DNA of 64,000 nt from Leptobrachium leishanense (GCA_009667805.1 CM019064.1:270425662-270489661), one strand, 5' to 3'; numbered from the stretch's first letter, positions 1 to 10,570 are shown. The notes: generated by a model not told the origin, from the sequence alone. Numbers and translations: made by a program.

Positions 1-961
1 CCCTGGTGCGGGCTGACATCTTGGATGTCAGCCCAGCACTCCGGGACCCCGGCGGAGCAATTAGATGTCATCGCGGTGGCGCGATGACATCTAATTCAGG
101 CACCCCCCCCACATGTGCGGAGGAAGCGCCTGAAAGGGAGGGGGGAGGTACTTCGGGAAAAGCGCCGGATCATGATCCCCTCCTGGAGCTGGCCGACATC
201 TTGGATGTCGGCCAAGCCTCCAGGAACTCCCCCTGAGGACTGGTGTCATCATGCATAGCACGATGACGCCAGTCCTGGAGTTAACCCCTAGCTGCCACCA
301 ATGGTGGAGATAGGGGGTTCATTGGAACCCCCTATCTCCTGATCCATGGCAGCTAGGGGTTAATGTTTGATATCGTTGGATCGGCCAGAGCATGGCCTTT
401 CCAAGGATACTAAACATGAGCATGAAAAATGTTTTTTTTAAAAAATAAAAAATACAAATAAAAAAATAAAAATATTTTAAAAAAATTAAAAAAAAAATAA
501 ACACGTTTTTTGGTTTGTTTTTGTTTTGCTAATGCAGCAATATTGTTCCCATTTCAATTATAATGTGAACAATAATGCTGCACTAATGATTTTTGTATGC
601 GGTGCATTTGTTAAAAAAAGCGAAATGTTCCCCATTTCTAATTTTTTTAACAAGCGCACCCCATACAAAATATAACTGCAAACGATTGCATGTTAAAATG
701 TGAAAAAAAACACTTTACACATAATAAATTATTGAAAATTCTAATTTTATTGCATTTTTTGTTATAATATACAGACATGACATAACGTATACATATAATA
801 ATGACATATTATGAATCTGCCAAGTCTGCCGGAAAGAACGATATATAATATGTCTGGGTCATATATCAAAATATGGCTACAAAACGCGGTTAAACATGAT
901 GAGCGAAAGTGGTAAAAATGACCTCAGCACAGAGGTGTGAAAAGCCTCAGTAGCGAAAGGG
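1..961 (-). mobile_element. piggyBac/Kolobok-like non-autonomous element, copy 1 (cut by window edge)
   Basis: The right end reads CCTCAGTAGCGAAAGGG followed by TTAA at 962-965. The whole stretch is the reverse complement of the copy at 36188-37420, including the GC-rich palindromic part (here 1-360) and the AT-rich part with a long A/T run near 430-500. TTAA target duplication plus a terminus beginning CCC is known for piggyBac, and TTAA is also used by Kolobok, so the superfamily is inferred. No transposase is visible. The left end lies outside the window. It sits inside a hAT MITE whose uninterrupted TTAA site can be seen in the copy at 31114-33020. Confidence 0.7.
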
Positions 962-1381
962 TTAAATGCAGCATATTAGGATGTTTTAGGAGGGAAATTA
1001 ATTCTCAAATCTCAATCAGAAACAGACACCACCCCCTCACTATATTGTACAATGTATCAAATTGATTACCAGACTGAAAACACCTGGTGTTATGCCCGTT
1101 TGTGAACAGAGGTCATTTAGAGTTGATAATCTTTCCACGTACACATTAGTTTTTAATTCAATATCTAATAAACCATTGCTTATAATATTCTGCAGTAAAG
1201 AGTCTCTTTATTTCTACATTTTTTAGTATTTTTTTAAGCATTTTCTATACTTTTTTCAAAATTTCTTTTTTTTTTCGAACCCGAACCGAACACGCCCAAA
1301 AGGTTCGAAATTCACGAACTTTCGAACTGCCAAAGTTCGGGTCGAACTCCGAACCGTCCGAACCCGAACAGCTCATCCCTA
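962..1381 (-). mobile_element. hAT MITE family A, copy 1 (right part)
   Basis: This is the reverse complement of 31114-31540. It ends in GCTCATCCCTA, the family terminus (TAGGGATGAGC in the other direction), after a run of GAAC/TTCG-rich sequence. The rest of the element lies to the left of the piggyBac-like insertion and outside the window. The copy at 31114-33020 has an exact 8-bp target duplication, which places the family in hAT. The 8 bp after this copy, at 1382-1389, should repeat on its missing left side. Confidence 0.7.
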
Positions 1382-1921
1382 GTATGGAGAAGGAAAGGAA
1401 CTGCTCATGATCCTAAGTATACAACCTCATCAGTGAAGCATGGTGGTGGTAGTGTCATGGCGTGGGCATGTATGGCTGCCAATGGAACTGGTTCTCTTGT
1501 ATTTATTGATGATGTGACTGCTGACAAAAGCAGCAGGATGAATTCTGAAGTGTTTCGGGCAATAATATCTGCTTACCTTCAGCCAAATGCTGCAGAACTC
1601 ATTGGACGGCGCTTCACAGTGCAGATGGACAATGACCCAAAGCATACTGCAAAAGCAACCAAAGAGTTTTTGAAGGGACAGAAGTGGAATGTTATGCAAT
1701 GGCCAAGTCAATCACCTGACCTGAATCCCATTGAGCATGCATTTCACTTGCTGAAGACAAAACTGAAGGGAAAATGCCCCAAGAACAAGCAGGAACTGAA
1801 GACAGTTGTAGTAGAGGCCTGGCAGAGCATCACCATGGATGAAACCCAGCGTCTGGTGATGTCTGTGCATTCCAGACTTCAGGCTGTGATTGACTGCAAA
1901 GGATTTGCAACCAAGTATTAA
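1382..1921 (+). pseudogene. Tc1-like transposase, C-terminal two thirds of the catalytic domain
   Basis: The reading frame is open from the junction with the hAT MITE at 1382 to a stop at 1919-1921. It carries the Tc1 signatures GGGSVMAW, QMDNDPKHT (second catalytic Asp) and SQSPDLNPIEHAF (catalytic Glu, DD34E spacing). Tc1 transposases are cut-and-paste DDE enzymes of about 340 residues that act in the nucleus on the element's own TIRs. Only about 180 residues remain; the N-terminal helix-turn-helix region and the first catalytic Asp lie beyond the hAT insertion, outside the window. No stop interrupts the part that is left, so the copy may be fairly recent. It cannot encode an active enzyme as seen. 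Confidence 0.85.
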
Positions 1922-2167
1922 GAAGGGAAAGTTTGATTTATGATTATTATTCTGTCCCATTACCTTTGGTCCCTTAACAAGTGGGAGGCACATCTGCAAA
2001 CTTCTGTAAGTCCTACACCGTTCACCTTGGTTGTACATACCCTCAAATTAAAGCTGACAGTCTGCAGTTAAAGCACATTGTAATTGTTTCATTCCAACTT
2101 CATTGTGGTGGTGTATAGAGCCAAAGATGTTAGAATTGTATCAATGTCCCAATATTTCTGGACCTGA

Positions 2168-2170
<3 letters not shown>
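1382..2170 (+). mobile_element. Tc1/mariner transposon, 3' half
   Basis: It contains the transposase fragment, a short 3' UTR and the terminal inverted repeat ending in ATTTCTGGACCTGACTG at 2170, directly followed by TA. TA is the Tc1/mariner target dinucleotide, and here it opens into a TA microsatellite. The hAT MITE insertion at 1381 removed the left half from view. Confidence 0.8.

Positions 2171-2208
<38 letters not shown>
2171..2208. repeat. (TA)n microsatellite
   Basis: About 19 uninterrupted TA units directly abut the Tc1 terminus, so the array probably grew from, or was the target of, the TA insertion site. Confidence 0.95.
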
Positions 2209-2211
<3 letters not shown>

Positions 2212-2658
2212 GCGACAGGAGAGCTGTCCTCAACCTAACCATGAAACACTCATAACAAAGCATTGGAGACCGATAAAAACAAGACACAAAATTCTGAGCC
2301 CTCCACTCAAACATCCAAAGATTTAAAAGCACCAGACTTGGGCTTTAAATTGGTGAAGGTTTGTTTACAACAAATGATCATACATTGCATAACGCTGCTA
2401 CATTCTAATGTACCAGCAGTAGGTTCTACTCATTGCCACCATAATGCCTACTCTCTGCTTAACAAGGTTAAATGGGCTCTGTGATTTGAGAGCTCCAGCA
2501 GAGACAGTAAGTCCAATATAAATGTGTTAATGTCGTAAGAGTAAGCATTAGGTTTTACAAATAGGAATGTGCCAGGATGAAGTGCATTAATATTGTGGCA
2601 GGCTTAAACTATTTATGATCATATTTTGTGACCAAAACTCCATCATTGTCCCTTTAGT
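2209..2658. other. Unassigned sequence
   Basis: There is no recognisable gene or repeat. The ORF at 2263-2484 has no family signature and looks like chance. Confidence 0.5.
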
Positions 2659-2855
2659 TTTTTTTGTGAAAGGATTTTACCAGGAAGGATACATTGAGAT
2701 TTCTCTCGTTTTCAAGTATGTCCTGGGTGGCGAGTATGTACCGTTAGGTGTCTTGCCAAGGACACTTACTGGAGAGGTTGCTCGCTGGGATCGAACCCAT
2801 GACTCCACAGGCTCTCTCCATGCAGAGCGGTGACATTACCTCTACTCCACCCAGC
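2659..2855 (-). mobile_element. tRNA-derived SINE with L2-type 3' tail, copy 1
   Basis: Read on the minus strand, it starts GGCTGGGTGGAGTAGAGG, has a pol III B-box-like GGGTTCGATCCC near 2788-2799, and ends in the L2-like tail that includes AACGAGAGAAATCTCAATG and CCTTCCTGGTAAAATCC before an A-rich run. A near-identical copy lies at 45995-46210 and a tail-only piece at 61388-61468. A tRNA-like head joined to a LINE tail is the usual SINE design; the exact family name is not claimed. Confidence 0.65.
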
Positions 2856-4311
2856 CGGATGAGCCGAACACCCCTGTGTTCGGTTCGCATTCGAACTCGA
2901 ACAATTTCAAAAGTTCGAGTTCGAACTCGGACACGAACCGAACTCAATGCAAGTCAATGGGACTCGAAAGTTTGAAGTTTAGAGTGCCCTCCAAGAGGGC
3001 ATATATGCAAGATATTTGCCATAAAAGGTGTATGGGGGTCTGGGTAGTGTCCGGGGGGACAGGACACAAGGACATAAAGTAAAAAAAAAAGTTTTTAAAG
3101 GAACAGTGAGTTTTCCATGAAATAAAGGTTAAGAATAAAAATGAAAAATTCCTTCAAATATCGTGCCTAGGAGGTCCCCCTAACCAGGGCCGGACTGGCC
3201 TACCGTGATACCGGGAGAAATCCCGGTAGGCTAGTTCACTTTGTGCTGCTGGGGGGCCGTTTTCCTATAACTAAAAACCGTTTTAAACTTTTTTGATTAG
3301 CGGCTAATCGACCCACCAGTAACATGCTGCAGTGCACTGAGTGCAGGGGGTGGAGCGCCGGCCGCCAAGCTGAGAGAGGGGCTGTAAGGCCACTGCCGGG
3401 TGTCTCAGCGCAGATAGAAGCAGGCAGCCGCTGGTGTCGCCTGCTCGCACACAGGCCGGCACGTGGGAGGCTGCCTGCAAGGCATTCGTTCTGGCTGGGG
3501 ATGGCCAGGGGTGTCATGTGGTGGTGGTGGGTTGGTCTGTGTGTTGATAGGCTGGAGCAACAACAGGAGGGCGGAGCAAGCGGCAGTGACCACGTCCCTA
3601 CACGTGAAGGGGAAGGTGTCAGATGAGCATGCCCACCAGGAAGAGCAGCATGGTGATCGTTGGCCAGCCCCCTCCCCCTGAACGTCAACACCAGGTAGGA
3701 GATCCTCATGGAGAGCAGAAAAGGCCTGACTTGCCTGGGAGCCCTCCAGCATTAGGTTGGAGGTCATGCTGCAGAAGGCCATTCTCTCCATCTCCAGGAT
3801 CTCTGACTGTGATTAGCACTGACAGCAGCAGAGCAGGCCAGGCAGCGGCCTGCAAACGCACTGACAGGCTCATCACATGTGCAGGACCTGAACTGCACCC
3901 GGCCCTGCCTTCAAGACCGACCTTCCTCTCTGGCTGTATAAGAAAAGTCTCGATGTAAGCAGGTTCCCATATGCTCCTCACATGCCTTCTGCTCTGTACA
4001 GCATTCTGCATGTAAACAGAGACACAGGCTACAGGAGCTCTCCCTGCTGTCATCTACAGATCACCATGAACTGCTGGGCAAGTTACAGGAGAGGTAAGAG
4101 GAGCCTTCTGTCCTGAAACAAAAGGAAGCCCCCCCCCCACCATGTGCCAGACAGCAGTTGCCTTCTCTATCCCATGTGTTAAAGGGATAAGGTGTTAGCA
4201 GCAGGAGACAGAGTGAATGTCTGGATGATCTGTGAACTTACTCAAAGTGAGCTGTGCCCTCTCCCCTCCAAACACAGCTACTGATAGAATCTACATTCTG
4301 CAGATCAAGCA

Positions 4312-4647
4312 ACCTGTAACCCCTGAATAACTAGATCACTGTCCCACATCTCTACCTGTAACCCCTGCAGAACCAAATCCCTGTCCCACCTCCATACCTG
4401 TAACCCCTGAAACGCCAGATCCCTGTCCCACATCCAAACCTGTAACCCCTGAAACACCAGATCCCTGTCCCACATCCATACCTGTAACCCCTGTAACACC
4501 AGATCCCTGTCCCAAATCCCTACCTGTAACCCCTGAAACACCAGATCCCTCTCCCACATCCCTACCTGTAATCCCTGCAGAACCAGATCCCTGTCCCACA
4601 TCCATACCAGTAACTCCTAAATCACCAGACTACTGCCTCCCACCCTT
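4312..4647. repeat. 42-bp minisatellite, 8 units
   Basis: Units begin at 4312, 4354, 4396, 4438, 4480, 4522, 4564 and 4606 with the core ACCTGTAACCCCTGAAACAC. As 42 is divisible by 3, the array opens minus-strand ORFs with a 14-residue repeat in two frames, which is an artefact and not a protein. Confidence 0.9.
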
Positions 4648-4706
4648 CCCGTAACCATTGCACCTGAAGGTCCCTGTGTACCATCATCTCTGCCTGTAAC
4701 CACTAA

Positions 4707-5153
4707 GGCTAGGGTCAGATGAGCGCATTTTGTACGGACTGTGCGTCCGTGCAGTACGGACGTACTTACTGACTGACAATAAGGTAGTGGCCACACAGTC
4801 CGTTTTTTTCACTGACTGATTTCTTGACTGATGTAGCAGGGAAAATAAATAAAAATGAAAAACATTCTGTCCTTCAAAAATGCTGGACGTATAAATGCAG
4901 TCCGTCTGACCATGCTCCATCACTCACACACAAAGCTATGCGGACGTTGTGGACGAGGCGCACTCCGCACGTCCGTTCTAGCAGTATTACGTTCTTGCCT
5001 AACCTGCGTCCGTTTGCAGGGTCCGTCAGCCCCCGCACTTCTGTGCGGACGTACTTCGTGTGTGGGGCTCCATTTAACACAATTGTATGCTATCACGGAC
5101 GTACTTATGTGCGGCAACACGGACGTTAACACTGCGTTCGTCTGACCCCAGCC
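4707..5153. mobile_element. Harbinger-like MITE, copy 1
   Basis: The TIRs are GGCTAGGGTCAGATGAGCGC on the left and GTTCGTCTGACCCCAGCC on the right, with 3-bp TAA duplications at 4704-4706 and 5154-5156. A 3-bp TWA duplication is the PIF/Harbinger hallmark. There is no coding capacity. The same family recurs at 6881, 8080, 11731 and 31842. Confidence 0.85.
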
Positions 5154-5156
5154 TAA

Positions 5157-6169
5157 ATAACAGACCCCTACTATGCCTGTAAACAAAGCCTGCATTTCCA
5201 GGTTCTTGACCACCCTGATCCCCCTTCATAATTAGATTCCTGCCACATATATATATATATATTTTACCATTCCCATATGGTTAGGTTACAATTGTGTTTG
5301 TTATGGGATCAGCAGTGACGTCACACCACAAACGGCATAAAAATAAACGGAACTCAGCTATCCTTCTAATAGGGGTTTACACACATTTTAATGCATTTTT
5401 ATTGTTTTAAAGAATTGTGGGGTGAGGGAGCAGCATTTCATCCTTGGATCTAAGCAGCACAATGTCTGATGATAAAGTCTCTCCACACCCCCCCCCCATT
5501 CTACGTCCAGATCATCCGCCGGCGCGGCCTCACTTGCAGAAGCCATAGGGAGTCCCTCCCAACTGGATTCCCGCTCACACGGTCATGTGCCACCATGCCG
5601 CACTAAGCTTGCTGGGGAGTCGAGGAGAGGCAGGGTTCAGCTGCTGTATCCCTTGGGCCCTGCTGGAAGCCTGTTGGCTAGAATGAGCCACCACGGCGCA
5701 GATCTGATTCTGAAACATAATTGCGACGACACTGGTGAATGACATACGATCTGATTCCGCTCTGCATCACAAAATTAATTTATTGCTGTTTAAGAGGGAT
5801 GAGGAGGAACTATGTATGTTCAGTGAGAGTGTATTGTTGTGAGGGTTTAGTGTACAATCAGCACAGTGGGGTGCAGTCAGTGAATGCAGAGCGGGGGGTT
5901 AGGATGCATCATCCAAGCAATGAGTGTAGTAGGGGAGGAGGCAGGGTGCAGTCAGTGAGCCAGATATCATCCACATGGTTTACACAGTGACAGATTGCAC
6001 TGAATGTTAACGTTCACTATGGAATCATCATATGGTATCTCCATGTCACCTGTGCAGGATCCATGTATGTAAGATGCATGCTCTCATTAGCAATACACAG
6101 GGCCATGCAACCTGCATGACTAATTATCTAAACCTTGATGGGCCCCATGATGTTAAAACGACTGTTAAT
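5157..6169. other. Interior of hAT family B
   Basis: It has a short TA run near 5248-5263 and otherwise unassigned sequence. The ORF at 5739-5990 has no recognisable motif. Confidence 0.4.
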
Positions 6170-6595
6170 GTTCATACACACTGCACATTACTGTGGAGCT
6201 CTGTGACACGCTCATACATACCGCACATTGCAGTGATACGCTCATACACACTGCATCATTACTGTCAGTTTTATTACTGTGGAGCTCTGTGATACAGTAT
6301 TGTGCAGTGTGTATGAGAATATCACAGAGCTCCACAGCAATAAAACTCACAGTAATGTGCTGTGTGTATGAGCGTATCACCGCAATGTGCGGTATGTATG
6401 AGCGTGTCACAGAGCTCCACAGTAATGTGCAGTGTGTATGAGCGTGAGTGTTATTGCTGTGGAGCTCTGTGATACGCTCATACACACCACACATTACTGT
6501 GAATTTTATTGCTGTGGAGCTCCGTGATACGCTCATACACACCGCACATTACTGTGAGTTTTATTGCTGTGGAGCTCTGTGATAAGTATCCTTTT
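6170..6595. repeat. Inverted and tandem array inside hAT family B
   Basis: Modules built from ACTGTGGAGCTCTGTGATAC and CGCTCATACACACTGCACAT occur in both orientations: the arm 6178-6298 folds back on 6300-6432, and forward units resume to 6583. Short ORFs on both strands across it are by-products of the repeat. Confidence 0.85.
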
Positions 6596-6880
6596 CGTTT
6601 GCATTTATCACAATATAGGGCTGGTCTAAATTTTTTTCCAGGGCTGCTTTTTATTCCCAGTCCGGCCCTGCCCATAACCTGCCCGTGAAGTGGCGGATTT
6701 GTAGGATGTATAGAAACATTTAAAAACAAAAAAATTACATTTCAAATGACGGTAAATGGTTTTCCTTTAATCTATTCATAAACAACCGCTTGGGGCGGCA
6801 GTCTGTATGAAAAGAGGAGACATTTTATGACACGCAGAACAAGTTTAGTAACTTTTTGGGCTAAATTATCGTGAAACTTA

Positions 6881-7479
6881 GGCTAGGGTCAAACGAATGC
6901 ATTTTTCCCGAATGGCCTTTTTTTTTCACGGAATACGCGATAGCGGTCATATGATGCGCATTTTCGTCCGTGATTTTGTACGGATCATCAATAAAACTAG
7001 ACTTGTGCACCGATTTTTTCTCGTTTCGGCCGATTTCCATTTCGGTTCGGTTCATTTCGGCTCGTTTTTCGTATCGACCTTTTTATCAGAATATCGGCCA
7101 TTTTCGTGTTTTCGGGTCTGCTCGTTTTTCGTATGGACTTTTTTTTCGTGATTTCGGAAATGTTCGTGTTTTTTGGAACGTCTGTTCTCCTCGTTTCAAA
7201 GTGTCTATTCATTTTGACGTAAACTAATGGTTTATTGGTTTGTTTTTCGGATCCAATATTTTCTGTCGATACGATAATTCTGTCGATACTCTGTACATCA
7301 GTACTAGCGGTATCACGTTCTCAAAAAAATGCATTTGTTTGCTGCTTGCGTTGCGCGGCCACACTTTCGTGTGGCCATACTTCGTATATTGCCCATCATT
7401 GGCCGTCATTTGCTGCTACTACGGCCAGTATAAAGTGAGGCTGCACGCGGGTTCGCACTGCGTTCGTCTGACCCCAGCC
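6881..7479. mobile_element. Harbinger-like MITE, copy 2, with internal insert
   Basis: The TIRs are GGCTAGGGTCAAACGAATGC and GTTCGTCTGACCCCAGCC, with TTA duplications at 6878-6880 and 7480-7482. It is about 170 bp longer than the copies at 4707 and 31842. The extra DNA, roughly 6987-7248, is T- and CG-rich with repeated TCGTTTTTCGTAT and starts near TAGACTTGTGCACC, so it is probably another small element. Its far end is not clear. Confidence 0.8.
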
Positions 7480-8033
7480 TTACGCAGGCTTTGGATGAAA
7501 GTAACAATAGGTGCTTTAAAACTGGGCCTTTAGTGTCGGCAACAGTGCCGTCACACCGTAACCCCTCTGTGGTATTGTGGAAGAGTGCAGGGTTGGACCC
7601 TGCAGTCCAATATTGAAATGATATGAATCTGGTATAGGCGTCAGTGGCAGTGCACCCAAATATTACTGTGCTTTAGTGTATGGCAGGATGGAAGTGCACC
7701 AGCAGTAACAAGCAGCGGAATATACCAGACAGAGGCACAGAGCGAGAGTAGTTGTTATAACAAAACTAGCTCGACAACGTTTAGGCACTAGTACTGCGCT
7801 ACTGTATATGGTGAGAATTGGTGCACACCAGTCCCGGCGGCTCTGCGTCTTCACGCCGCGCCCTGCCCCCTGATCACTCACAGCTGCGCCGGGTGCCGCC
7901 AGAGCTCCTGGCATTCGGCCAGCTGGCGGCACCATGCGCCCGGGGCCCCCCCGATCGCCACCCGGGGCCCTGGATGTCACAATATTACAATCCAAACGCA
8001 AACGGGTTAAGTAACCAAATTTGTAAGAAGAAT

Positions 8034-8448
8034 AATCAATGCAGCATATGAATCCTCACACTGCCGGGCAGCACCTTAAGGCCCGGTTCTCACCTAAGCA
8101 TTTTACAGCGCGTTCCTGCACGCTGTAAAACGCATAAACAGGGAAATCCCATTATTTGCTATGGGACCCGTTCATACCTGGGCGTTTTACAGCGAGCAGG
8201 AATGCGCTGTAAAACGGCCTACGCCCAAAGAAGTACAGGAGCTTCTTTGCGGTGTATTGCAGCGCGTTCACTCTGCAGTCTGTGGCCGTGAACGTGCTGC
8301 AATGCACGTTCGCATGTTTTTTTACGTTTGCGCAATACGCGCGTTAAAAAACGCACGTATTGCGCGCTTAAAAAAAACGCAGGTGTGAACCCAGCCTTAC
8401 AGTATAATTAATGCAGCATATGATTCCGCACACTGCCGGGCAGCACCT
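8034..8448. repeat. Roughly 43-bp direct repeat flanking a MITE
   Basis: 8034-8075 and 8405-8448 both contain GCAGCATATG and CACTGCCGGGCAGCACCT. They differ at a few sites and bracket the Harbinger MITE at 8080-8396. The repeat is far longer than any Harbinger target duplication. Confidence 0.85.
8080..8396. mobile_element. Harbinger-like MITE, copy 3 (GGCCCGGTTCTCACC ends)
   Basis: The left end is GGCCCGGTTCTCACCTAAGC and the right end is AGGTGTGAACCCAGCC. It is flanked by TAA at 8077-8079 and TTA at 8397-8399, a match only if one base has changed. The interior is rich in GCGTTTTACAGCG-like inverted segments. It is a divergent subfamily of the GGCTAGGGTC elements. Confidence 0.7.
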
Positions 8449-8819
8449 CTACAGTTTGTGGATCCAGGAATCAGGTGAGTATTAGAGAGAAAAAAAAGTT
8501 TTATTTTATGTTGCTGGGGACATTTAAAAATGTCCTCAGATTTTATTTTTTTTAAAAAATGTTTTATCCCATAGGCTTCAATGTTAAAAATATTCCCGTT
8601 TTAATTCAATATCTAATAAACCATTGCTTATAATATTCTGCAGTTAAGAGTCTCTTTATTTTTAGATTTTTTAGGATTTTTTAAGCATTTTTTATACTTT
8701 TTTCAAATTTCTGTTTTTTCCGAACTCGAACACGCGGAAATGTTCGTAGTTCGCGAACTTTTGAACGGGCCGTGTTCGAATCGAACTCCGAACCGATCGA
8801 ACCAAACAGCTCATCCCTA

Positions 8820-9111
8820 TTAGTTAGGTGATTTTAAAACCTTTAATATAATATCTATGTGAAGTGCTCTGTTTTGGTATGTTGTTGTACATACAAAATA
8901 TATGAACACAGTACATATAGGTGCAGTACAGTGACATAGGTTTGACTGTGTGTTTAAGTGCCTCATAGTTCAAAGGCTACACTATGTGAATAATGCACTT
9001 GTGTTTTTGATGGCTAATTTTATTATTGTATGATATTTTTGCTTTCTTACAACTGAACAGCTCTCCAGTGAAGTCATCAAATGGTTTAGAATTGAAAATA
9101 CTTACCAAAAT
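8820..9111. other. Unassigned sequence
   Basis: AT-rich spacer with no recognisable feature. Confidence 0.5.
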
Positions 9112-9120
9112 GCTTTGCAC

Positions 9121-9991
9121 GGGTGCCGGACAAAATCCCTACAGCCAGGTTCCCTAATGCCAACATCCCGACGGCCAACTTCCAGACAGAACAAGTGCTG
9201 GACATCCCAACTTCCCTACACGACCAACTTCCAGACATCCATAATCCCAGCGGCTAACCCTAATACTAACACCCTAACCCTAGGTTTAGGGGGTTATGGC
9301 TAGGTTTAGGGCTAGGTTTAGGGGTGTTAGGGTTAGTGCTAGTTTTAGGGGGTTAGGGCTAGGTTTGGGGGGTTAGGGTTAGGGCTAGTTTTAGGGGGTT
9401 AGGGCTAGGTTTAGGGGGTTAGGGTTAGGGCTAGGTTTGGGGGGGTTAGGGTTAGGGCTATGTTTAGGGGGTTAGGGTAAGGGCTAGTTTTAGGGGGTAT
9501 GGGCTAGGTTTGGAGGGTTAGGGTTAGGGCTAGGTTTAGGGGAGTTAGGGCTATGGCTAGGTTTAGGGGGGTTAGGGTTAGGGCTAGGTTTAGTGGGTAT
9601 GGGCTAGGTTTAGGGGGTTATGGTTAGGGCTAGATTTAGGGGGTTAGGGTTAGGGCTAGATTTAGGGGGTTAGGGTTAGGGCTAGGTTTGGGGGTTAGGA
9701 CTAGGTTTATGGGGATTAGGGCTAGGTTTAGGAGTTAGGGCTAGGTTTAGGGGGTTAGGGTTTATTTTAGAGGGTTAGGGTTAGGGCTAGATTTAGGGGG
9801 TTAGGGTTAGGGCTAGGTTTAGGGGGTTAGGGTTAGGGCTAGGTTTAGGGGGTTAGGGAGTAGGGTTAGTGTTAGCCACTGGGATTTTGGATGTCTGGAC
9901 GTTGGTCGTCAGGGAGTTGTCTGTGTAGGGAAGTTGGCCGTTGGGATTTTGGCATTAGGGAACCTGGTTGTAGGGATTTCGACCCAAACCC
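9121..9991. mobile_element. Long-TIR element with 9-bp target duplication (Mutator-like?)
   Basis: Exact copies of GCTTTGCAC lie at 9112-9120 and 9992-10000. The left arm of about 120 bp (AAATCCCTACAGCCAGGTTC, GGCCAACTTCC) is mirrored on the right (GGAAGTTGGCCGTTGGG, GAACCTGGTTGTAGGGATTT). A 9-bp duplication with TIRs over 100 bp is typical of Mutator-like elements, so that assignment is an inference. It has no coding capacity. The centre is a G-rich minisatellite. Confidence 0.7.
9251..9870. repeat. Telomere-like minisatellite, unit about 20-28 bp
   Basis: Units are variants of GGGTTAGGGTTAGGGCTAGG followed by TTTAGGGG. It contains TTAGGG hexamers but is not a pure telomere array. It fills the space between the two long inverted arms. 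Confidence 0.9.
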
Positions 9992-10337
9992 GCTTTGCAC
10001 AAATGATTTTTAAAGAATTCCAGAGGTGCAGGAACAGGTCAAAAAGTCCGTAAGTAATCAATATCCCTTTGGAAATGAGGAATGGAGAGCTCCTTAAATT
10101 GTTTATTGTAGGTCTTCCTTCAGGGTTTGCTTCAACAATTAGCTGTTTATAAAATATGTCCCTCGTACTCTTTTGTTTGTGTCTTCTGTATCTGTATCTG
10201 TATCTTGTTTTAAATAAACATAACGACACTGCTCATTTCAAAAATAAAAGATCTCAACATATCTGGTGTATGTGAGTTTGCATTTATAAAGACATATATT
10301 AGCATAGCAGTTGTTGAGATATATATATATATATATA

Positions 10338-10570
10338 GGGCCATATTACATACTTTGTGCTAACTTAACCAGAGCAGTTGTAAACTTAAAACCATTTTAC
10401 ATAGTTGGTGCTAACTTAACCAGAGCTGTTGTAAACTTCCCAGAGTCATTATAGCCTGTGGAGGTTTTAAGTTTACAACAGCTCTGGTTACGTTAGCACC
10501 AACTATGTAATATGGTTTTAAGTTTACAACTGCTCTGGTTAAGTTAGCACCAAGTATGTAAAATGGCCCC
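10338..10570. mobile_element. Foldback (hairpin) MITE with TA target
   Basis: The two arms of about 100 bp are near-perfect complements: GGGCCATATTACATAC at the left end and GTATGTAAAATGGCCCC at the right. TA flanks both ends at 10336-10337 and 10571-10572. It has no coding capacity and is probably a Tc1/mariner-type MITE. Confidence 0.8.

Larger units (their letters stand above)
3185..6670. mobile_element. hAT element family B (3.5 kb, no transposase seen)
   Basis: The termini are CAGGGCCGGACTGG and its complement CCAGTCCGGCCCTG. They are flanked by CCCCTAAC (3177-3184) and CCCATAAC (6671-6678), a 7/8 match to an 8-bp duplication. The uninterrupted target is visible at about 32690-32706 in the family A copy 3. 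Eight-bp duplications and CAGGG-type ends are typical of hAT. The inside holds a 42-bp minisatellite, a Harbinger MITE and an inverted/tandem array. The long ORFs at 3236-4053 overlap on both strands and have no transposase motif, so I treat them as non-coding. Confidence 0.75.
2857..8819 (-). mobile_element. hAT MITE family A, copy 2, heavily interrupted
   Basis: 2857-3184 matches the reverse complement of about 32680-33018. 6671-6880 matches the reverse complement of about 32500-32706. 8590-8819 matches the reverse complement of 31114-31360 and ends GCTCATCCCTA. Between these lie a 3.5 kb hAT (3185-6670) and Harbinger MITEs at 6881-7479 and 8080-8396. The segments 7480-8079 and 8397-8590 have no counterpart in copy 3. 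The flanks (CCACCCAG left, TTAGTTAG right) do not match, so this may be a chimera or two abutting copies. Confidence 0.6.

Noticed and set aside
2780..2855. Functional tRNA gene
   Set aside because: The B box is present but no cloverleaf could be assembled, and the copy has a LINE-type tail; it is a SINE.
3236..4053. Overlapping ORFs of 100-157 codons on both strands
   Set aside because: They lie in GC-rich hAT interior, overlap in several frames, and show no domain; composition explains their length.
4305..4605. Proteins with a perfect 14-residue repeat (minus strand)
   Set aside because: They are the in-frame reading of a 42-bp minisatellite, open in two frames at once.
6165..6542. 125-codon minus-strand ORF with repeated THCTLLWSSVTRSYIPH
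   Set aside because: A by-product of the inverted array; equivalent ORFs exist on the other strand.
9251..9870. Chromosome end or true interstitial telomere
   Set aside because: Units are degenerate and longer than TTAGGG, and the array is enclosed by transposon-like inverted arms with a target duplication.
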